Shown here in pieces: positions 1-8,623 of a stretch of DNA of 64,000 nt. Under the pieces are notes generated by a model. That model was not told the origin of the DNA, made no database searches, and saw nothing but the letters and a program-made list of their open reading frames with translations. The translations under genes and the position numbers were made by a program. This DNA comes from JALYXV01 sp963791545 (GTDB taxonomy: Bacteria > Actinomycetota > Acidimicrobiia > Acidimicrobiales > Palsa-688), in the NCBI GenBank assembly GCA_963791545.1, contig CAWBSR010000002.1, positions 256,263 to 320,262 on the forward strand, written 5' to 3'. The stretch's first letter is position 1. Each line of letters begins with the position of its first letter.

Positions 1-1081
1 CCAGGTGGGGGGCCGGGGCAAGGCGGGTGGCATCAAGCTGGCCGCCACGCCCGAGGAGGTGCGGACCCATGCCGCCGCCATCCTTGGGATGGATATCAAA
101 GGCCACGTGGTCAGGCGACTGTGGCTGGAGCACGCCTCGGACATCGCCAGGGAGTACTACGCCAGTTTCACCCTGGACCGGGGTGCCAGGGCCCACCTGG
201 GCCTGGTCTCGGCCCGGGGCGGGGTGGACATCGAGGAGGTGGCGGCGACCGAACCCGAGGCCATCGCCCGCCGCCACATCGACCCCTCGGTCGGGTTGAC
301 CGAGGCCGACGCCCGGCAACTGGTTACCGAGGCGGGCCTGGAGCCCGAGGCCCGCGACGGCGCCATCGGCATCCTCCTGAACCTCTACCGCTGCTACGTG
401 GAGGGCGACGCCGACCTGGTCGAGATCAACCCCCTGATCCTCACCACCGACGCCCGGGTGCTGGCGCTCGACGCCAAAGTGACGCTGGACGACAACGCCA
501 GTTTCCGCCACCCCGAATGGGATCAGTTCCGCGACATCGACGAGTTCGACCAACGGGAGCGGCTGGCCCGGTCCAAGGGCCTGCAGTACGTGGGCCTGGA
601 TGGGGACGTCGGCATCATCGCCAACGGGGCGGGGCTGGCGATGAGCACCTGCGACGTGGTCAACCAGGTCGGGGGGAGCCCGGCCAACTTCTTGGATATC
701 GGGGGCGGCGCCAGCGCCGAGGTCATGGCCAACGCCTTGGAGGTCATCAACTCCGACCGAAAGGTCAAGGCCATCTTCATCAACATCTTCGGAGGGATCA
801 CTCGGGGCGAGGAGGTGGCCAACGGGATCGTGGCCGCCCTCGGGCGGGTCGACATCAAAGCCCCGATGGTGATCCGCCTGGACGGTACCAATGCCGAAGC
901 GGGCCGGCAGATCCTGCGTACCGTCGAGTCCGACCGGGTCCTGTCGCGGCCCACCATGCTGGAGGCGGCCCGCACCGCGGTCGAACTGGCGGCCGCGGAG
1001 ACGGCTGCCGAGACCGCCGCGGACACGGCCGCGGAGACGGCCGCGGAGGCTGTCTCGGCCCACCAGGAGGCCGGATCATGA
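1..1081 (+). CDS. sucC: Succinate-CoA ligase (ADP-forming) beta subunit, 5'-truncated by the window edge
   Basis: This is the beta subunit of succinyl-CoA synthetase, which couples succinyl-CoA cleavage to nucleotide phosphorylation in the TCA cycle. The reading frame is open from base 2, so the true start lies outside the window and roughly the first 50 residues are missing. The visible part opens with GGRGKAGGIK, the nucleotide-binding glycine-rich stretch of the ATP-grasp domain. It also has SPANFLDIGGGA and NIFGGITRGEEVANGI, both hallmarks of the C-terminal CoA-ligase domain. The protein ends in an unusual tail of about 30 residues rich in Ala, Glu and Thr (ETAAETAADTAAETAAE), encoded by near-repeats around 990-1050. 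Its TGA overlaps the ATG of sucD (ATGA), so the subunits are probably translationally coupled. Confidence 0.96.
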   Translation, partial: QVGGRGKAGGIKLAATPEEVRTHAAAILGMDIKGHVVRRLWLEHASDIAREYYASFTLDRGARAHLGLVSARGGVDIEEVAATEPEAIARRHIDPSVGLTEADARQLVTEAGLEPEARDGAIGILLNLYRCYVEGDADLVEINPLILTTDARVLALDAKVTLDDNASFRHPEWDQFRDIDEFDQRERLARSKGLQYVGLDGDVGIIANGAGLAMSTCDVVNQVGGSPANFLDIGGGASAEVMANALEVINSDRKVKAIFINIFGGITRGEEVANGIVAALGRVDIKAPMVIRLDGTNAEAGRQILRTVESDRVLSRPTMLEAARTAVELAAAETAAETAADTAAETAAEAVSAHQEAGS

Positions 1082-1974
1082 GCATCTTCGTCGACGCCCA
1101 CACCAAGGTGGTGGTCCAGGGCCTGACGGGAGGGCAGGGCCGGTTCCACGGGCTGCGCAACCGGGCCTACGGCACCCAGGTCGTGGCCGGGGTCCGGGCC
1201 GGGAAGGGTGGCCAGGACGTGGAAGGCATCCCCATCTTCGACACCGTGGCCGAGGCCCGGGCCGCCACTGGCGCCGACGCCAGCTTCGTCTCTGTTCCCC
1301 CCGCCAGTGCATCCGACGCCATCTTGGAGGCGGCCGTGGCCGGCATCGCCTTCGTCGTGTGCATCACGGAGGGCATCCCTGCCCAGGACGAGGCCCGGGT
1401 CTTCAACATCCTGCGCCGGGAGTTCCCCCGAACCCGGCTCCTCGGCCCCAACTGCCCTGGCATCATCAGCCCCGGCCAGACCAACATCGGGATCACCGCA
1501 GGAGAGATCGCCCTGCCCGGCGGCCCCGTCGGCATCGTGTCGCGGTCCGGCACCCTCACCTACCAGGCCCTGCACGAGCTGAAACAAAAGGGCATCGGTG
1601 TCACCACCTGCGTCGGCATTGGGGGCGATCCCGTTCCCGGCACCACCTTCATCGACTGCCTCGCGGCGTTCGAGGCGGACCCGGAAACCAAAGTCGTCAT
1701 GCTCATCGGCGAGATCGGCGGCTCCGAGGAAGAGAAGGCGGCCGACTTCATCGCCCGGGAGATGGCGACGCCGGTGGTGGCGTACATCGCCGGGGTGACG
1801 GCGCCCGCGGGCCGTAAAATGGGCCACGCCGGGGCCATCGTCTCGGGGACCAGTGGCACCGCCCAGGCCAAGATGGACGCTCTCTCCAAGGCCGGGGTCC
1901 AGGTGGGCCGCAATCCGACCGAAGCGGGCGAACTGACCGCGAACCTCGTCGCCGGCCTGCACGCCCAGAACTGA
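1078..1974 (+). CDS. sucD: Succinate-CoA ligase alpha subunit
   Basis: This is the alpha subunit of succinyl-CoA synthetase; it binds CoA and carries the phosphohistidine intermediate. The 298-residue product has the N-terminal CoA-binding Rossmann segment VVVQGLTGGQGRFHG. Near residue 250 is MGHAGAIVSG, whose His is the phosphorylated residue in the family. GPNCPGIISPGQ and SRSGTLTYQ are also typical. The ATG overlaps the sucC stop by four bases, which fixes the start. Length matches the family. After it come 55 non-coding bases before purN. Confidence 0.97.
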   Translation: MSIFVDAHTKVVVQGLTGGQGRFHGLRNRAYGTQVVAGVRAGKGGQDVEGIPIFDTVAEARAATGADASFVSVPPASASDAILEAAVAGIAFVVCITEGIPAQDEARVFNILRREFPRTRLLGPNCPGIISPGQTNIGITAGEIALPGGPVGIVSRSGTLTYQALHELKQKGIGVTTCVGIGGDPVPGTTFIDCLAAFEADPETKVVMLIGEIGGSEEEKAADFIAREMATPVVAYIAGVTAPAGRKMGHAGAIVSGTSGTAQAKMDALSKAGVQVGRNPTEAGELTANLVAGLHAQN

Positions 1975-2029
1975 CGCCGGCCGGTGGCTGCTATCCGGCC
2001 GGGTCGTCCCGAACGGGTAGTTTCTTGTC

Positions 2030-2599
2030 GTGAAGCTCGGAGTGCTGGCGTCAGGCGGGGGAACCAACCTGGCGGCCATCATCGCCGCCGGGCTCCCCGT
2101 CACCGTTGTGGTAGCCGATCGGCCCTGCGCCGCCCTCGATATCGCCACCGGCGCAGGAATCCCCGCCGAGCTGGTCGAGCGAGACTCCTACGCCGCCGGC
2201 TTCGACCGGATCGGCTACACCCGGCGGGTGGTGGCCGTCCTCCAAGCCCACCACATCGACGTGGTGGCCATGGCGGGGTTTGGCACCGTGCTGGCCGCCC
2301 CCATCCTCGACGCCTTTCCGGGTCGGGTGCTCAACACCCACCCCGCCCTGCTGCCCGCCTTCAAGGGGTGGCACGCGGTGGCTGACGCCCTGGCGGCGGG
2401 GGTCGCGGTGACCGGCTGCACGGTCCATGTCGCCACCCTCGAGGTGGACGAAGGTCCGATCCTGGCTCAGGAGGAGGTGGCCATCCTCCCGGGAGACACG
2501 GTCGAGTCGCTCCACGAACGCATAAAGACGGTGGAGCGGCGTCTTTTCCCCGCGACCATTCGCCGCTTCCTGGCGAGGGAAGCTGCGCTCGCCTCATGA
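2030..2599 (+). CDS. purN: Phosphoribosylglycinamide formyltransferase (GAR transformylase)
   Basis: PurN transfers a formyl group from 10-formyl-tetrahydrofolate to GAR, the third step of purine synthesis. The 189-residue protein starts with GTG at MKLGVLASGGGTN, where SGGGTN is the phosphate-binding loop. NTHPALLPAFKG near residue 102 supplies the catalytic Asn and His. VDEGPILAQEEV near residue 139 supplies the catalytic Asp. Its stop overlaps the ATG of purH (ATGA), so two purine steps that use the same folate cofactor are coupled. The folate genes folD and metF follow directly. Confidence 0.95.
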   Translation: MKLGVLASGGGTNLAAIIAAGLPVTVVVADRPCAALDIATGAGIPAELVERDSYAAGFDRIGYTRRVVAVLQAHHIDVVAMAGFGTVLAAPILDAFPGRVLNTHPALLPAFKGWHAVADALAAGVAVTGCTVHVATLEVDEGPILAQEEVAILPGDTVESLHERIKTVERRLFPATIRRFLAREAALAS

Positions 2600-4125
2600 G
2601 GGTGCTGCTGTCGGTATACGACAAGACGGGGCTGATCGACTTCGCCCAGCGGTTGGTGGGGATGGGGCACCAGCTCATCAGCAGCGGCGGGACGTCGCGG
2701 GCCCTGGCCGAGGCGGGGATCGACCACCAGACGGTGGAGTCGGTCACCATGGCGCCGGAGATGCTCGGGGGGCGGGTCAAAACCCTGCACCCCAGGATCC
2801 ACGGTGCCATCCTCGCCGACCGGTCCAATCCCGAGCACCTGGCGCAACTGACCGAACAGGGGATCGAGCCGATCGGCCTGGTGGTCTGCAACCTGTACCC
2901 GTTCCGGTCCTGCCCGTCGATCGAGTTGATCGACGTCGGCGGCCCGACCATGCTGCGAGCCGCGGCCAAGAACTTCGCCCACGTCGGCGTGGTCGTCGAC
3001 CCTTCGGATTACCCGGCCATCCTCGCCGAGCTGGGCCAGGACGGCGGCCTGGCGACGGTGACCCGGCGCCGCCTGGCCCGGGCTGCCTTCGCCCACACCG
3101 CCGCCTACGACGGGGCTATCGCCACCTGGTTCGACTCCCTGGCCGACGAGGGGGAAAAAGAGGCGCTGCCGCCCACCGTCCACCTGGCACTGGAAAAGGC
3201 CCAGGTGCTGCGGTACGGGGAGAATCCCCATCAGGCCGGGGCCCGGTACCGCGAAGTCGGGCGGGACAGCTGGTGGGACCACGTGGTGCAGCACAGCGGC
3301 ATGGCGCTGTCGTACCTCAACCTGTACGACGCCGACGCCGCCTGGCGGTTGGTTCACCAACTGGCCGACCTCGGGCCCGCGGCGGCGGTCGTCGTCAAGC
3401 ACGCCAACCCCTGCGGGGCGGCGGTGGCCGACGACCTGCTGTGCGCCTACGACCGGGCCTTCGAGTGCGACCCCATGTCGGCCTTCGGCGGGATCGTGGC
3501 CCTGTCGGGGGCGGTGAGCCTGGCGTTGGCCGAGCACCTGGTGGCCAACCCCAAGGCGGACGTCCTCATTGCCTCCGGCTACGAGGACGCGGCGCTCGGG
3601 TTGCTGGCCGCCAAGCGCAAGAACATGCGGGTCCTCACCGCCCCCACGCCGACCGCCTCGGCCCAGGGCTTACACCTGCGCCAGCTCAGCGGCGGCGGTT
3701 GGCTGGTCCAGGAGCCGTACCGCTTGGCGACGGGCCGCGACGACTGGAAGGTGGCGACCGCCTTGGCGCCCACCGAGGACCAGTGGCGGGACCTGGAGCT
3801 GGCCTGGCGGGTGTGCGCGGCGGTCAAGTCCAATGCCATCGTGCTGGTGGGCGGCGGCATGGCGGTCGGGATCGGCGGGGGCCAGCAGAACCGGGTCAGC
3901 CCCGGCGAGCTGGCGGTCCAGCGGGCCGTCGGTCGGGCCAAGGGGGGCGCGGCGGCCAGCGACGCCTTCTTCCCCTTCCGCGACGGCCTGGACACCGTGG
4001 CGGCGGCCGGGGTGGCGGCGGTGATTCAGCCGGGCGGGTCGATACGCGATTCCGAGCTGATCGCGGCGGCCGACGAACACGGCATCGCCATGGTTCTCAC
4101 CGGCGAGCGTCAGTTTCAGCACTGA
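2596..4125 (+). CDS. purH: Bifunctional AICAR formyltransferase/IMP cyclohydrolase
   Basis: PurH catalyses the last two steps to IMP: formylation of AICAR with 10-formyl-THF, then cyclisation. The 509-residue protein has an N-terminal MGS-like cyclohydrolase domain (about residues 1-130; SSGGTSRALAEAGI, MLGGRVKTLHPRIHG). The C-terminal AICAR transformylase domain has RYGENPHQAGARY near residue 205 and VVVKHANPCGAAV near residue 267, with the Lys-His pair used in catalysis. Length is normal. It overlaps purN by 4 bases and shares one base (TGATG) with folD, consistent with a purN-purH-folD operon. Confidence 0.97.
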   Translation: MRVLLSVYDKTGLIDFAQRLVGMGHQLISSGGTSRALAEAGIDHQTVESVTMAPEMLGGRVKTLHPRIHGAILADRSNPEHLAQLTEQGIEPIGLVVCNLYPFRSCPSIELIDVGGPTMLRAAAKNFAHVGVVVDPSDYPAILAELGQDGGLATVTRRRLARAAFAHTAAYDGAIATWFDSLADEGEKEALPPTVHLALEKAQVLRYGENPHQAGARYREVGRDSWWDHVVQHSGMALSYLNLYDADAAWRLVHQLADLGPAAAVVVKHANPCGAAVADDLLCAYDRAFECDPMSAFGGIVALSGAVSLALAEHLVANPKADVLIASGYEDAALGLLAAKRKNMRVLTAPTPTASAQGLHLRQLSGGGWLVQEPYRLATGRDDWKVATALAPTEDQWRDLELAWRVCAAVKSNAIVLVGGGMAVGIGGGQQNRVSPGELAVQRAVGRAKGGAAASDAFFPFRDGLDTVAAAGVAAVIQPGGSIRDSELIAAADEHGIAMVLTGERQFQH

Positions 4126-5009
4126 TGCCGGCGGTTCTGATGCCGGGCGCCCCGGTGGCCGATGCCGTCTACGCCGAGGTGGGGGAGCGGGTCACCGCCC
4201 TGGCGGCGGCGGGGACGACGGTCGGCCTGGGCACCATCCTGGTCGGCGACGACCCGGCGTCGGCGGGGTACATCGCCAAGAAGCACGAGATGTGCCAGCG
4301 GTACGGGATCACCTCCCTGCACGCCCAGATCCCCGGCGGCGCCACCCAGGCCGACCTGTTGGCCGCCGTCGCCCGTTTCAACGGCGACGCCGCCGTCGAC
4401 GCCTTCCTGATCCAAAACCCGGTGCCGCCGGGATTCGATTTCAACGCCGCCATGATGGCGGTGGACCCGACGAAGGACGCCGACGGCCTGCACCCGGCCA
4501 ACCTGGGGTTGTTGGCCCTGGGCGCCCAGGGGCCCCGCCCCGCCACCCCTGAGGGGATCAAGGCGCTGCTGGCGCACTATGGGGTCCCGGTGGCGGGCCG
4601 CAACGTGGTCATCGTGGGCCGAGGCCCCACGCTCGGCCGGCCCCTTTCGCTGCTGCTGGCGCTGAAGGAGCCGGGGGCCAACGCCGCCGTCACCGTGGTG
4701 CACACGGGAGTGGCCGGGTGGCGGGACTACACCCGGCGCGCCGATGTCGTGGTGGGGGCGGCCGGTGTTCCCGGCATGATCACGCCGGACGTGATCTGTC
4801 CCGGTGCCGCGGTCGTCGGCGGCGGCATCACCTGGGAGGGCCGGCGGCTCCTGTCGGACGTGGACGAGTCGTGTGCCGAGGTGGCCGGCTGGATCACGCC
4901 GCGCCTGGGCGGCGTCGGGGTGACCACTGTCGCCATGCTGCTGCGCAACACGGTGGCCTGCGCAGAACGCCACGCCTCGTCTGCCTCCTCCTCCGGCACC
5001 GCTCGCTGA
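4125..5009 (+). CDS. folD: Methylenetetrahydrofolate dehydrogenase/cyclohydrolase
   Basis: FolD interconverts 5,10-methylene-THF and 10-formyl-THF, supplying the formyl donor used by PurN and PurH just upstream. The 294-residue protein has YIAKKHEMCQRYGI near residue 45, with the Tyr and Lys of the catalytic site, and DGLHPANLG. The NADP-binding Rossmann segment is VIVGRGPTLGRPLS. The C-terminal signature is LGGVGVTTVAMLLRNT. The ATG at 4125 overlaps the purH stop by one base; a second in-frame ATG at 4140 is an alternative start. The signature usually begins PGGVG; here it reads LGGVG. Confidence 0.94.
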   Translation: MPAVLMPGAPVADAVYAEVGERVTALAAAGTTVGLGTILVGDDPASAGYIAKKHEMCQRYGITSLHAQIPGGATQADLLAAVARFNGDAAVDAFLIQNPVPPGFDFNAAMMAVDPTKDADGLHPANLGLLALGAQGPRPATPEGIKALLAHYGVPVAGRNVVIVGRGPTLGRPLSLLLALKEPGANAAVTVVHTGVAGWRDYTRRADVVVGAAGVPGMITPDVICPGAAVVGGGITWEGRRLLSDVDESCAEVAGWITPRLGGVGVTTVAMLLRNTVACAERHASSASSSGTAR

Positions 5010-5046
5010 GGGGGTCTGCGCCGGTCACATCGACAGGCGCCACTCG

Positions 5047-5081
5047 CAGCCGTCAGCCGGCCGCCGTCCAGCCGTCAGCCG
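5047..5081. repeat. Two copies of a 13-bp direct repeat before metF
   Basis: CAGCCGTCAGCCG occurs exactly at 5047-5059 and 5069-5081, 22 bases apart, in the 98-base gap between folD and metF. No function is assigned. It may be chance in GC-rich DNA or an operator for metF. Confidence 0.5.
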
Positions 5082-5107
5082 TCCGGCAGAGGCGGTACCC
5101 TTCGCCG

Positions 5108-5983
5108 ATGGCCAAGATCGCGGATTTGCTGGCCCGAGGCCGGACTTTCTCCTTCGAGTTCTTCCCCCCCAAGACCGACGCCGAGCAGGCGGCGCTGGTC
5201 AAAGCCCTCTACGAACTGCAGGCGCTGGAGCCGTCGTTCGTCTCTGTCACCTACCGGGGGGGCCGCTCCTCCCGAGAGCGCACCCACGACCTGGTGGCGG
5301 GGATGCTCAAGACCACCTCCCTCACGCCCATGGCCCACCTCATCTGTGTGGCCCATACCCGCCTCGAGCTCGCCGAGATCATGGTGAACTTCCGCAAGGC
5401 GGGGGTGGAGAACCTCATGGCGCTGGGTGGCGATCCCCCGACCGACGCCGACGCCATCGAAGGCGAGTTGCGCTATGCCCTCGAACTGGTCGAACTGGCC
5501 CAGGCTGTCGGCGGGTTCTCGATCGGGGTGGCCGCCCATCCCACCGGCCATCCCCGCTCCCCCGACCTCGACTTCGACCGTGATCGCCTGTGCGCCAAGC
5601 TGACGCTGGCGGACTTCGCGGTGACGCAGTTCTTCTTCGAGATCGGGCACTACCTGGCCTTGGTCGAACAGGTCTCCTCGCGCGGTCTCGACAAACCCAT
5701 CGTCCCCGGCATCATGCCGGTGACCACGCTGGCGTCGATTCCTCGTATGGCGCAGATGGGTGCCGCGGTGCCACCGGAGCTTGTCGACCGCCTCGAGGGC
5801 GCCGCCCATCGAGCCCCCGAGGGCGCCCGGGACGAGGCGGTTCGCCAGGCCGGGATCGAGGCGGCCACCGAATTGTGCGAGAAGTTGCTGGCCGAAGGGG
5901 CCCCGGGGCTGCACTTCTACACCCTCAACCGGTCCCTGGCGACCCGCCAGATCTACGCCAGCCTCGGCCTGCCCCACCCGTAG
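5108..5983 (+). CDS. metF: Methylenetetrahydrofolate reductase (NAD(P)H)
   Basis: MetF reduces 5,10-methylene-THF to 5-methyl-THF for methionine synthesis, using FAD. The 291-residue protein begins MAKIADLLARGRTFSFEFFPP; the Glu of FEFFPPKT is the catalytic acid in the E. coli enzyme. NLMALGGDPPTD, FSIGVAAHPTGH and VTQFFFEIGHYL match the TIM-barrel FAD and folate sites. IVPGIMPVTTLASIPRM and APGLHFYTLNRSLAT are the usual C-terminal signatures. The ATG at 5108 gives the family length. It follows folD in the same direction, so a one-carbon gene group is likely, but the 98-base gap could hold its own promoter. Confidence 0.96.
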   Translation: MAKIADLLARGRTFSFEFFPPKTDAEQAALVKALYELQALEPSFVSVTYRGGRSSRERTHDLVAGMLKTTSLTPMAHLICVAHTRLELAEIMVNFRKAGVENLMALGGDPPTDADAIEGELRYALELVELAQAVGGFSIGVAAHPTGHPRSPDLDFDRDRLCAKLTLADFAVTQFFFEIGHYLALVEQVSSRGLDKPIVPGIMPVTTLASIPRMAQMGAAVPPELVDRLEGAAHRAPEGARDEAVRQAGIEAATELCEKLLAEGAPGLHFYTLNRSLATRQIYASLGLPHP

Positions 5984-6111
5984 GAAAGGCTCGCAAAGGA
6001 ACTGGCGAGAAGTCCTTGATACCCGGCCTACCCGACCTGATACTCAGTGGGTAAGGCGGCCCCGGCGCCACCCCTGAGGATCGGTACCCACCGGCTGTAG
6101 TCTCGATTCCT

Positions 6112-7311
6112 ATGGCAGCCGAGCGCATCACGGTCACCGAAGACGGCGTCCTCACCGTCCCCGACGAGCCGATCATCCCCTATATCGAGGGCGACGGCAC
6201 CGGCGTCGACATCTGGCCCGCCGCCCAGGCCGTGCTTGACGCGGCGGCCGCCAAATACGGCAACACCATCGCCTGGAAAGAGGTCCTGGCGGGGCAGAAG
6301 GCCTTTGACAACACGGGGAACTGGCTGCCTGACGAGACCGTCGATACCTTCCGCCACTACCTGATCGGCATCAAGGGCCCCCTGACGACGCCGGTCGGCG
6401 GCGGCATCCGCTCCCTCAACGTGGCGTTGCGCAAACTGCTCGACCTCTACGTCTGCCTGCGCCCGGTGCGGTGGTTCCAGGGCGTGCCGAGCCCGGTCAA
6501 GCATCCCGAACGGGTCGACATGGTCATCTTCCGGGAGAACACCGAGGACGTCTATGCGGGCCTCGAAGTCGAGGAGGGTACGCCCCAGGCCCAGCGCCTC
6601 ATCGAGCTCCTGCACGACGAGTTTGGCTGGGTCATCCGCCCCGATTCCGGCATCGGCATCAAGCCGATCTCGGAAACGGGCAGCAAGCGCCTTATCCGGG
6701 CCGCCCTGGTCTACGCGGTCGCCCACAAGCGCCGTTCCATCACTCTCGTCCACAAGGGCAACATCCAGAAGTTCACCGAGGGCGCCTTCCGCAACTGGGG
6801 CTACGAGTTGACCCGCGCCGAGTTCTGCGATGTCGCGGTGGGCTGGGATGACTGCGGCGGCGACCCCGGCGACAAGATCCTGGTCAAGGACACCATCGCC
6901 GACATCACGTTGCAACAGGTCCTGACCCGGCCCGAGGATTTCGACGTGATCGCCACTACCAACCTGAACGGTGATTACCTCTCCGACGCCCTGGCCGCCC
7001 AGGTCGGGGGCATCGGCATCGCACCGGGCGCCAATATCAACTACGTCACGGGACACGGCGTGTTCGAGGCGACCCACGGCACGGCGCCCAAGTATGCCGG
7101 CCAGGACAAGGTCAACCCCGGCTCGCTCCTCCTCTCCGGCGTGTTGATGTTCGAGCACCTCGGCTGGCAGCCGGCCGCCGACGATATCGTCCGGGCCTTG
7201 GAGGCGACCATCGCCGAGAAGATCGTGACCTACGATTTCGCCCGTCAGATGGATGGGGCGACCCAGGTGAAGACCTCGGAGTTCGCCTCGGCCATCATCG
7301 ACCGCCTCTAG
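6112..7311 (+). CDS. icd: Isocitrate dehydrogenase (NADP-dependent, E. coli type)
   Basis: Icd oxidatively decarboxylates isocitrate to 2-oxoglutarate in the TCA cycle. The 399-residue protein has IPYIEGDGTGVDIWPAA at the N-terminus and GPLTTPVGGGIRSLNVALR, which contains the Ser that binds substrate and is phosphorylated by AceK in enterics. It also has VIFRENTEDVYAGLE, NLNGDYLSDALAAQVGG and the cofactor loop FEATHGTAPKYAGQDKVNPG. The Lys of HGTAPKYAG and Tyr nearby fit the NADP-specific type. The TAG stop is followed immediately by the mdh ATG, so icd and mdh are almost certainly one operon. Confidence 0.96.
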   Translation: MAAERITVTEDGVLTVPDEPIIPYIEGDGTGVDIWPAAQAVLDAAAAKYGNTIAWKEVLAGQKAFDNTGNWLPDETVDTFRHYLIGIKGPLTTPVGGGIRSLNVALRKLLDLYVCLRPVRWFQGVPSPVKHPERVDMVIFRENTEDVYAGLEVEEGTPQAQRLIELLHDEFGWVIRPDSGIGIKPISETGSKRLIRAALVYAVAHKRRSITLVHKGNIQKFTEGAFRNWGYELTRAEFCDVAVGWDDCGGDPGDKILVKDTIADITLQQVLTRPEDFDVIATTNLNGDYLSDALAAQVGGIGIAPGANINYVTGHGVFEATHGTAPKYAGQDKVNPGSLLLSGVLMFEHLGWQPAADDIVRALEATIAEKIVTYDFARQMDGATQVKTSEFASAIIDRL

Positions 7312-8307
7312 ATGGTCGCAGTGGCGCCGGTCCGCATCGCCATCACCGGGGCGGCCGGCCAGATCGGCTACAGCCTGCTGTTCCGCGTGGCGGCGGGCGA
7401 TCTGCTGGGACCTGATCAGCCGGTCATCGTGCAGCTGCTCGAGATCCCTCCGGCGCTCGGCGCCCTGAAGGGGGTGCAGATGGAACTCGAGGACTGCGCC
7501 TTCCCGCTGCTGGCCGGTGTGGTGGTCACCGACGACGCCAACCAGGCATTCGGCGACGCCGACCTGGCTTTTTTGGTCGGCTCCCGCCCCCGCACCAAGG
7601 GTATGGAACGGGCCGACCTGCTGGCCGCCAACGGTGCCATATTCACCGTCCAAGGTAAAGCACTGGCGAAAAACGCCTCGCCCGAGGTGAAAGTGCTGGT
7701 CGTGGGTAACCCCGCCAATACCAATTGCCTGATTGCCCTGAACAATGCGAGCGGGATACCGCCGCAACGCTTTACTGCCATGACCCGCCTGGATCACAAT
7801 CGGGCCAAGGCCCAGCTGGCGGCCCGGGTCGGGCGGCCCGTGTCGGTAGTGCGCCGGATGACCATCTGGGGCAATCACTCGACGACCCAGTACCCCGACG
7901 TCTTCCATGCTCTGGTGGGCGATGAACCGGCCCTGGACTGGATCGGGGAGCGGTCGTGGCTGACCGACGAGTTCATCCCCACGGTGCAAAAGCGGGGGGC
8001 GGCGGTCATCGAGGCCCGAGGCGCCTCCAGCGCCGCCTCGGCGGCCAACGCGGCGTTGGAGCACATGCGGGACTGGGCATTGGGCACCCCCGAGGGGGAT
8101 TGGGTCTCGATGGCCGTCGCCTCCGACGGGTGCTACGGCGTGCCCGACGGTCTGGTGTCGTCGTTCCCGGCCACGGCATCGGGCGGCGACTACCAGGTGG
8201 TTCGGGATTTGGACATTGACGAGTTTTCGCGGTCGCGAATCGACGCCTCGGTGGCGGAACTGGCCACCGAGCGCGACGCGGTGCGCGCCCTCGGCCTGAT
8301 CAGCTGA
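7312..8307 (+). CDS. mdh: Malate dehydrogenase
   Basis: Mdh oxidises malate to oxaloacetate with NAD. The 331-residue protein belongs to the long, MDH type 2 group: ITGAAGQIGYSLLFRVA is the NAD loop, and GSRPRTKGMERADLL holds the mobile-loop arginines. NPANTNCLIALNNA, TRLDHNRAKAQLA and the catalytic His of MTIWGNHSTTQYPD are all present. The ATG directly abuts the icd TAG with no spacer. mdh ends 11 bases before a convergent small gene. Confidence 0.96.
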   Translation: MVAVAPVRIAITGAAGQIGYSLLFRVAAGDLLGPDQPVIVQLLEIPPALGALKGVQMELEDCAFPLLAGVVVTDDANQAFGDADLAFLVGSRPRTKGMERADLLAANGAIFTVQGKALAKNASPEVKVLVVGNPANTNCLIALNNASGIPPQRFTAMTRLDHNRAKAQLAARVGRPVSVVRRMTIWGNHSTTQYPDVFHALVGDEPALDWIGERSWLTDEFIPTVQKRGAAVIEARGASSAASAANAALEHMRDWALGTPEGDWVSMAVASDGCYGVPDGLVSSFPATASGGDYQVVRDLDIDEFSRSRIDASVAELATERDAVRALGLIS

Positions 8308-8318
8308 GGCGGTGTCGG

Positions 8319-8537
8319 TCAGATGGCGACGGCGGGCGGCAGGACCACGCCGAGGCGGTGCAGGTAGTCGAGCTTGCGCTGGATGGCGGCCCGCCACTCA
8401 TGGAGGTCTTGCTCGAAGTGCTTTCGGTTCCCCTCTTCATACGCATGTTCGAGCTCATCGAACGCCTTGTCTTCGGCGTCGAGCAAAGCTCGATAGCGGA
8501 TGAGGAAATGGTCGTCGATCACCTCGGCAAGGGTCAC
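8319..8537 (-). CDS. Small helical protein of unknown function (72 aa)
   Basis: No family is recognised. The 72-residue product (MTLAEVIDDHFLIRYRALLD...) is rich in charged residues and predicted helical throughout, with HFLIRYRALLDAEDKAFDEL and FEQDLHEWRAAIQRKLDYL suggesting a two-helix hairpin. The GTG start is well supported by a strong ribosome binding site: upstream on the coding strand reads GGAGGTAATCGCGTG, a near-perfect Shine-Dalgarno with a 6-base spacer. It is convergent with mdh. Confidence 0.7.
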   Translation of the reverse strand: MTLAEVIDDHFLIRYRALLDAEDKAFDELEHAYEEGNRKHFEQDLHEWRAAIQRKLDYLHRLGVVLPPAVAI

Positions 8538-8623
8538 GCGATTACCTCCGAGCGGTAGCGGACGATGGTTGGACTGTACCTCAGGTGTTCACCGGACGGG
8601 GGCGCCGCTTCACGTTATGTGCC

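Noticed and set aside
523..2148. Long minus-strand open frame (541 codons) opposite sucCD
   Set aside because: Composition is Gly/Asp/Arg-rich with no family motif, and it mirrors two well-identified plus-strand enzymes; it is a GC-rich shadow frame.
6028..8397. 789-codon minus-strand open frame across icd and mdh
   Set aside because: It is antisense to two certain TCA-cycle genes and has His/Gly/Arg-rich low-quality translation; long antisense frames are expected at this GC content.
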